This document shows, in pieces, positions 58,871-64,000 of a stretch of 64,000 bases of DNA. The stretch comes from Hydrangea macrophylla (Eukaryota > Streptophyta > Magnoliopsida > Cornales > Hydrangeaceae). The translations under genes and the position numbers were made by a program. How positions within the stretch are numbered: position 1 is the first letter of the stretch; each line of letters opens with the position of its first letter. The DNA lies in assembly GCA_033977485.1 (NCBI GenBank), contig CM066994.1:84878871-84942870 (forward strand), written 5' to 3'. A model generated the notes under the pieces. The model worked only from the letters and a program-made list of their open reading frames with translations, did no database searches and had not been told where the DNA came from.

Positions 58871-58887
58871 CCCTAGCAGAGTCGCCA
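58871..58887 (-). other. LARD-2 primer-binding site
   Basis: TGGCGACTCTGCTAGGG on the minus strand, 3 bp from the LTR. It is the form used by Tat/Ogre-type elements. Confidence 0.87.
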
Positions 58888-58890
58888 GAT

Positions 58891-60526
58891 TGTGGATATC
58901 GCAGGTTTTCTTTCTTTTACCCACAGCTTTTCAAAATCAGTTTCAAAAATAAATGAGTCGCCACTTAATTTTTAAAAGGAAAAATTAAGAAACCATTTTA
59001 AAAGCAAACTGATCTTTTAGAAACTAGAGATTAACTAGGTCCGGGGATTATGGAATGAGAGAGGAAGGAGCCCGTCGGACTAAAACACCCTCTCTCATCC
59101 TATCTTGCGATAGGCCTCTACTCAATATCCTTCTAATCCAATTATTAATTTAAATGTGCCCTCATCTAATATATATGTATAGATATACGTCACAAAAGCA
59201 TGTCTAAAGGGGTGTAAAATTGCAATTGATAAAATATCATTCAAAAGCCACATAAGCCAAGTAGCAGGCAATATGACATGCAATAGGGAACAAGAGAACT
59301 TACCCGGGGTCCAGCAGCGATATTTAAACGTGTAATGCATACAAACAAAAGAAAATCCTAGAAAGAGTCTCTGATCACATTTACATATAAGGTAAGACCT
59401 AGTCTAAGGTGTCACGCATGAAATTGAAAAATCAATAAAATTGAGAAATTAAAATAAACTAAAGAGGAGTCCTAGAAATCATACCTTGATAGCGCTACAA
59501 AACAAAAGGTTAGTCCACATGCTTCACATAACAATATGATATCAAATAATCAATCCTAATTCTCTAGCTTAGATCTAGCAAGCATGAAATCCAACTTTAT
59601 TCAATAGCTAGTTCTAATCATGGGCATTAAATGTACATGAATGAGTGAATGTAAACAAGAATAAAACGTGGATTTATTCACCAATTTGGGTCACTTAACT
59701 TCTGGATTTAAGCTAAGTTATCATTATTCAAAGTATCATTTGGGTCCTAAGATATTATGAGACCATTTGAGTTAAAATAAATAAGATTAGACAAAAATAG
59801 TAACAGTTTTTTATGAATTACAGAGAGCAGACCAGATCTTAAAAAACTGAAACACCATACTTCCAACGGTTGGATTTTAATGATTTTTGGATATGATGTG
59901 CCTCTGTGAGTCTAGTTTATAACCCAAAAAGAAAATCAAGGTTTTAACGGTTAGATCTCTGGGAACATGGAAAATACTAGACGTCACTCAGGAATCTGCA
60001 ACTCTCTGTCCAGAGATCTTGTGCGATTTTTTAAAAATAGCAAAAAGATGAGAAACACTTAGATCTTTTTAGGGGATCTTCCTAACACACTAAGGTACTT
60101 GGTAACAATTATTGGGGACCCCCGAAACTCTGTTAAAATTCTGATTTATTAGTTTCGAAATGGATTTACTATTCTGAAATTTTGGACAGAGAGTTGCATG
60201 TACTGAAATCACAAGACCAAACCATCTTAGCCATGAAATCACCTTAAAACAAAAATCACAGTGGTAGAATATTGTGTTATTGATACTTTGCCGTTGGTTT
60301 CACTTGATCTCAACAGTTAGATTTCGAACTAAAAATCTTTGATCAAAAACAGTTTGTGAACTCACTATTTTCATTTGTCAAGCTCACTTTTATTTGTTAA
60401 CCCCAACTATCAAGCCATGAAGTTGGACTTAAACTAACCATTTTCTCCTACCATTTGATGGTGATTGGAGGCTAAAGACCTTCATATTTGTAGATTTCAA
60501 ATGAAGTATGAATAGACTTCATGAAA
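58891..60526 (-). repeat. LARD-2 5' LTR (minus strand), interrupted
   Basis: Matches 53729-55363 of the 3' LTR with scattered changes, then is interrupted by Tekay3 at 60527. It contains TGGCGACTC (58955-58963, minus), a short repeat of the primer-binding site inside U5. Confidence 0.85.
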
Positions 60527-60619
60527 TGTAATACCCTGTATTTCGGTACATTAATAGACCTGGTATTTCATTTCTATACTCGTATAAACTTCTTTTTTCC
60601 TTTTTGTAAATTTTGATAC

Positions 60620-60835
60620 CAATCGATTGATAAGTTTCTCAATCGATTGACACTTTTCAGATACCAATCGATTGACATGTTCCCAATCGATTGACATTCA
60701 ACCGACTAAAAGTGATGACGTGTCATTGTCCCAATCGATTGCCATTTATTCCAATCGATTGACATTGTTTCCAATCGATTGACTACAAATATCTGTTGCC
60801 AATCGATTGACTGGTGTCTCAATCGATTGACATAA
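60620..60835. repeat. CAATCGATTG array 1 (9 sites), upstream of the TATA box
   Basis: Nine exact copies of the 10-bp palindrome CAATCGATTG, mostly extended to CCAATCGATTGACA(T/C), at irregular spacing of roughly 15-45 bp. The array ends about 60 bp before the TATA box. Confidence 0.95.
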
Positions 60836-60892
60836 CCTGAGAAATGTTTTCTTCTTTCCTTCAGCTTTAAACGCGTGGCACTCCCATATCCC

Positions 60893-60901
60893 TATATATA
60901 C
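60893..60901 (+). promoter_or_regulatory. TATA box of the Tekay3 LTR
   Basis: CTATATATAC after the first palindrome array and before a CACA/GA-rich leader. Confidence 0.65.
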
Positions 60902-61019
60902 TCGTCCATTTGTGGCCTTGGGTCACTTTGGCAGCTTGAGAGAGAGATATACCTCTTGTGAGATATATACATACATATATCTATATCTATACATATATAC
61001 ACACTCTACACACACACAC

Positions 61020-61135
61020 TGCCTTGGAAGCAGAAAGAGAAGAAAGGAGAAGCAGAAAGAAGAAGAAAGAAAAGAAAGGAGGAGACAGAGAGAGAAGACA
61101 GAGACAGAGAAGAGGAGAAAGAGAGAAAGCTTGGA
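61020..61135 (+). repeat. Purine-rich GA tract
   Basis: Over 100 bp of almost only A and G (GAAAGAGAAGAAAGG-like). It lies in the presumed 5' UTR of the LTR transcript. Frames through it are low-complexity Lys/Arg/Glu and not real genes. Confidence 0.85.
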
Positions 61136-61296
61136 GGTTTCTAGCTTAACACACCCAAACGCACCCTAGGTGAGTTTCTAACTCACTTGGTCCCTTTATA
61201 TGAAGTTTATATAAGCTCTTATGATGTTTAGATGGGTTACATGCATGTTGTGTACATTTATATATGCTGTTTTTACAATCTGCTGGAGAAGACGTA

Positions 61297-61466
61297 GTAC
61301 CAATCGATTGACATGATCTCAATCGATTGACATCAGTTGCATCCCAATCGATTGAATAGGATTTTCAATCGATTGACATTATTCCAATCGATTGACATGT
61401 TTATCAATCGATTGATATAACTTTTGTTCCAATCGATTGAACCTCTGTTCCAATCGATTGACATGA
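61297..61466. repeat. CAATCGATTG array 2 (8 sites), downstream of the TATA box
   Basis: Eight further exact CAATCGATTG sites within 170 bp, some extended to TGACATGATC. It lies in transcribed sequence and, if the donor at 61169 is used, inside an intron. Confidence 0.95.
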
Positions 61467-61770
61467 TCAGAACATGGTTTCTTTTGCCTGTTTATTATAT
61501 AAGTAGTTTAGTTGTTCGATTTCTGATTCAGAATTCCATTATGCGACTATGGGGTAGACAGGAGTAATGTGACACCAAAGATTTATGGATAATGAATAAA
61601 AAGAATATGAAGACATGGGTGACGTGTTGATTCTGATATGAGTTCGATATCCGATTTCTTTTAACCCGAGTAGTCAGGCCACATTGGGAGTTTGTCATTT
61701 GTCAATGTAGAATGGAACGTAAGTAGGTTTGGTAAGTTCTGGGAATGGTACGTGGATGGACGATTGGTCA

Positions 61771-62088
61771 TGATATGCTCTTAAAAGCGGTGAACCGGAC
61801 CATGGTTCTTAAAAGCGGTGAGCTGGACCAAGAAGTCTTAAGATAGACTGGATGATCTATGATATGCTCTTAAAAGCGGTGAACCGGACCATGGTTCTTA
61901 AAAGCGGTGAGCTGGGATCACTAGTAGATGACGTTGAGTCGTGGCAATAGATTGATATGCCTTGTTCGAAACGTTATATCCCTGAAATGCGGTGAACAGG
62001 ACCATTGTTCTTAAAAGCTGGGGACAGACTGACGTGGAGTCCATGACATGCGGTGAGCAGGACCATTGCTCTTAAAAGCGATGGACAG
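61771..62088 (+). repeat. Tandem CTTAAAAGCGGTGA units in the Tekay3 LTR
   Basis: About seven units share CTTAAAAGCGGTGA(A/G)C(C/T)GGACCA. A 59-bp stretch (TGATATGCTCTTAAAAGCGG...) is duplicated near-exactly at 61771 and ~61860. The position matches the TTAAGGCAC units of Tekay1. Confidence 0.87.
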
Positions 62089-62755
62089 AATAAGGGTGTA
62101 TCCCTAGAGTTAAACGATTGAGTCTGTTCATGAAAGATCAAAATATGTTGAGTTCAGTATTCGAGTAACAAGACGTTAAGGGTCGGTTTACAAGAATGAA
62201 TAGAGAAACAAGATATGGTTATAATAAGATGTTAACTCGTGTTTTCATAAGCTTGTGTTTATTTCAGATAACTGGTACCTCGTTAGTTTATGCTCACTCA
62301 GCTCTCAGTAAGCTGACGGCCTTTTATTGCCTGGACATTCCCCGTCAAGAACATCCTGCCCCTTATTTTGCAGGTAATGACCAGTACACTGATGAGTGTT
62401 ATCCAGAGGAAGGCCCCACCGATGACGGTTATGCCAGGAAGAATTATCCTTATGCCAGTTGAAGACTGAAGATGTTATAATTAGATTTCTTTTCGGTTGT
62501 TCTGTTAAACCTTTTGTAAGCGGGTACTTGGGCATTTGTTGTCTTCAGACCTGTTGTGATCCTGTGGACCATACTCTGATATTTTGTAATAGTTAGCACT
62601 GTGTGCTATTTTCAGTTGATTACTGTTGCTTTTCTTTTGGACTAGTACTGCGTGGTGTGGATTATTAGTGACTTTCACCTGTCATTCCTTATGGACCCAT
62701 AAAGGAAATTTATTTTTCTCTATTTATGCCGTTCCGGGACGTGACAGGGTTTTTT

Positions 62756-62768
62756 TGGTATCAGAGCC
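62756..62768 (+). other. Tekay3 primer-binding site
   Basis: TGGTATCAGAGCC, 9 bp after the LTR end. Confidence 0.93.
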
Positions 62769-62900
62769 TGAGTTTGGTACTCTAGGGGGTGATACTGTCG
62801 TTCACCGATCATTCCACACCATCTGGTCCTAGTGTTGTTAAGATTCTTTGAGATGAGATATGAGTATAAGATAAGTTCATCTTCCTAACGATAGATAGTT

Positions 62901-62910
62901 TCCTTTGCAG
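62901..62910 (+). promoter_or_regulatory. Possible 3' splice site before the Tekay3 ORF
   Basis: TCCTTTGCAG sits 6 bp before ATG 62917. With the donor-like AG/GTGAGT at 61169 it would make a ~1.74-kb intron in the 5' UTR that removes array 2, the tandem units and the primer-binding site. A second acceptor-like site (TTTATTTCAG) ends at 62267. Not proven by sequence alone. Confidence 0.4.
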
Positions 62911-62916
62911 GATAGC

Positions 62917-63891
62917 ATGGATCCGGAGTTTCACCAGTTTGTGACTGACGCTTATGGAGGACATATTATCCATGGAGATACCGTGGAGCCAGCTGACCCA
63001 GAGTTTTATCGTGAGCGTGTGTGCCAGATAGCTAGTCGACATTTGGAGAAGGACATGTGGAGAGCGCTTTATGTGACCGGGAGTACTCACCCGACACAGA
63101 TGCGCATGGATGCTTACCATACTGCGAGAGTCGGTAGAGACATTTGCCAGGAGATGTTAAGACTAGTTTTGAGTAAGCCAGAGATGGATGAGATTGAGTT
63201 GAGAGCTATTGTAGCCGGTCCACCAGAGCCCGTAGTTGCACCAGCAGCAGCTCCAGCAGCCCCACCATCACCAGTACCCGACGTACCCGTCCCAGAGCCA
63301 GAGGATGAGCATCTCGATGAGGACATGGACGGAGATGGAGAGGAGGAGCTGATAGATGATGAGGACCCAGTGGAGGATGAGCATGCAGACGATGCAGATG
63401 ATGATGAACCTGAGGATGACCCCGAGGAGCCAGAGTTCGAGCCAGAGGATCCAGTACAAGACCCAGAGGCTATTGAGACAGACATTGTAGTAGATGAGGA
63501 TGCGCCCGACGAGGAGGTAGTTGTGCCAGAGGTACCTGTTGTGCTTCAGATACCAGCCGGACTGATTATGCATATGGCAGCCATGGCCGATATGGCAGTA
63601 GGATGGATAGCTCAGATGGTAGCACAGCCAGCAGATTTTGTTATAGGAGAGGCCGCGATAGCAGGAGCTCTTGATATAGCCGACGGATTTGCCGCAGTAG
63701 CTGTTGATGTCGCTAACCAGGCGATAGCAGATGTGATGGAAGACGATGATGCAGAGATGATAGAGGATTGGTATATAGGGGTAGTAGTCGGAGATCTTGT
63801 CGCACCAGTTGAGGATGATCCACTCGAGGAGATGGATATAGACCCAGAGGACGAGGCACCACCAGCAGGATCAGATACTGACGACTTTTGA
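62917..63891 (+). CDS. Acidic accessory ORF of Tekay3, function unknown
   Basis: This 324-residue frame starts at the first ATG after the primer-binding site (MDPEFHQFVTDAYGG). Residues 1-105 look folded and mixed (HGDTVEPADPEFYRERVCQI, HPTQMRMDAYHTARVG, ICQEMLRLVL). Residues ~105-215 are Pro/Ala- then Asp/Glu-rich. Residues ~215-285 are Ala/Val/Met-rich and hydrophobic (MAAMADMAVGWIAQMVAQ), possibly amphipathic or membrane-associated. The tail is acidic (DPEDEAPPAGSDTDDF). I see no capsid motif, zinc knuckle or protease. It occupies the gag position; the real gag may start after 64000. It is intact, so the element is probably fairly young. An extra ORF before gag is known in Ogre elements but is not standard for chromoviruses. 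Confidence 0.75.
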   Translation: MDPEFHQFVTDAYGGHIIHGDTVEPADPEFYRERVCQIASRHLEKDMWRALYVTGSTHPTQMRMDAYHTARVGRDICQEMLRLVLSKPEMDEIELRAIVAGPPEPVVAPAAAPAAPPSPVPDVPVPEPEDEHLDEDMDGDGEEELIDDEDPVEDEHADDADDDEPEDDPEEPEFEPEDPVQDPEAIETDIVVDEDAPDEEVVVPEVPVVLQIPAGLIMHMAAMADMAVGWIAQMVAQPADFVIGEAAIAGALDIADGFAAVAVDVANQAIADVMEDDDAEMIEDWYIGVVVGDLVAPVEDDPLEEMDIDPEDEAPPAGSDTDDF

Positions 63892-64000
63892 GTCAGGACC
63901 TGCAGGACTTAGTTTTGTTAGTTTTACCAGGACATGTTGTCCACTAGATTTTGGGAGCTTGAGAGATAGCTATTTGACCATAGCTTTGTATAGTATTAGC
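63892..64000 (+). other. Sequence after the Tekay3 ORF
   Basis: 109 bp, no feature seen; the element continues past the window end. Confidence 0.5.

Larger units (their letters stand above)
53729..60526 (-). mobile_element. LARD-2: Tat-like gag-only element, minus strand
   Basis: On the minus strand the order is 5' LTR (right, 58891-60526, interrupted), primer-binding site TGGCGACTCTGCTAGGG, a 1.4-kb leader, a gag fragment, then 3' LTR (left, 53729-56678). There is no pol. The shared ~1.64 kb of the LTRs differ at a modest number of sites, so the insertion is neither fresh nor ancient. It broke the acidic ORF at 53728. The rest of its 5' LTR should lie beyond the window, on the far side of Tekay3. 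Confidence 0.85.
60527..62746 (+). repeat. Tekay3 5' LTR
   Basis: 2,220 bp, TGTAATACCC to GGGACGTGACA. It has CAATCGATTG array 1 (60620-60835), TATA (60893-60901), a TATAC/CACA microsatellite and a purine tract (60960-61130), a donor-like AG/GTGAGT (61169-61175), CAATCGATTG array 2 (61297-61466), and tandem CTTAAAAGCGGTGA units (61771-62088). Confidence 0.87.
60527..64000 (+). mobile_element. Tekay3 chromovirus, 5' part only (continues beyond the window)
   Basis: LTR, primer-binding site and a first ORF are present. Identity as a Tekay-type element rests on LTR ends (TGTAATACCC...GTGACA), the Met-tRNA primer site and the LTR layout, since pol lies outside the window. It is inserted in the LARD-2 5' LTR; the left flank is TGAAA (60522-60526). 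Confidence 0.75.

Noticed and set aside
60912..61169. Lys/Arg/Glu-rich small protein in the GA tract
   Set aside because: Simple-sequence purine tract in the presumed untranslated leader.
60620..61466. CRISPR-like array of CAATCGATTG repeats
   Set aside because: Repeat is only 10 bp, spacing is irregular, spacers include family-conserved LTR sequence, and the context is a plant LTR with no cas genes.
63114..63485. Antisense Ser/Gly-rich frame opposite the acidic ORF
   Set aside because: It is the low-complexity mirror of Asp/Glu codons (GAT, GAG read as serine codons) and has no independent support.
1..64000. Host protein-coding genes, tRNA or rRNA genes
   Set aside because: All convincing coding sequence traces to retrotransposon gag/pol or accessory ORFs, and I saw no tRNA or rRNA signature by eye on either strand.

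Overview
This window is repeat-rich nuclear DNA from a flowering plant, most likely a eudicot; the species cannot be read from the sequence. The evidence is its content: plant LTR-retrotransposon lineages (Ty1/copia, Tekay-type chromoviruses, Athila, Tat-like gag-only elements), their usual primer-binding sites (tRNA-Met type TGGTATCAGAGC, TGGCGCCGTTGCCGGGGA, TGGCGACTCTGCTAGGGA), long AT-rich LTRs and 5-bp target-site duplications (TSDs). I found no convincing host gene, tRNA, rRNA or CRISPR array. Almost every base belongs to a stack of nested retroelements. Family names (Tekay1, LARD-1 and so on) are my own working labels.

Left third (1-19706). An old chromovirus (Tekay1) has its 5' LTR at 156-679 and 12612-12899, a badly decayed gag-pol at 13215-17712 and a 3' LTR at 17771-19706. 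Its 5' LTR was hit by an 11.9-kb copia element (680-12606, perfect ATAAA TSD). The copia gag was in turn hit by a 3.5-kb gag-only element (4090-7634, perfect ATAAG TSD, two 489-bp LTRs that I read as identical, intact 465-codon gag). Order of events: Tekay1, then copia, then the gag-only element.

Middle (19707-37960). A minus-strand LTR of a non-autonomous family (LARD-1, pieces 19707-20295 and 35280-37915) carries a plus-strand LTR of the same family (20301-35279, TSD GTATG). That second LTR is itself occupied by a young chromovirus array (Tekay2, 22130-34611) laid out as partial internal region, LTR, full internal region, LTR. Its 1,496-residue gag-pol at 27554-32044 is the only intact autonomous polyprotein in the window.

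Right middle (37961-53728). A decayed Athila element has a 5' LTR at 37961-39242. Its gag is split by a 3.2-kb minus-strand solo chromovirus LTR (40159-43387). Then come protease, RT-RNase H and integrase (to 48608), a long 3' region with its own TATA box and a third ORF (51197-52386), and a polypurine tract near 52842. An unassigned acidic ORF fragment (53067-53728) follows.

Right end (53729-64000). A minus-strand Tat-like gag-only element (LARD-2, 53729 to beyond 60526) has its 5' LTR interrupted by a third chromovirus (Tekay3, from 60527). Tekay3 runs off the window after an intact, strongly acidic ORF (62917-63891) that sits where gag is expected but does not look like gag.

The most unusual theme is that nearly every LTR family here carries its own cluster of short palindromic motifs, generally just upstream of its TATA box, with a different motif in each family. 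The Athila element repeats this layout inside its body, upstream of its third ORF.
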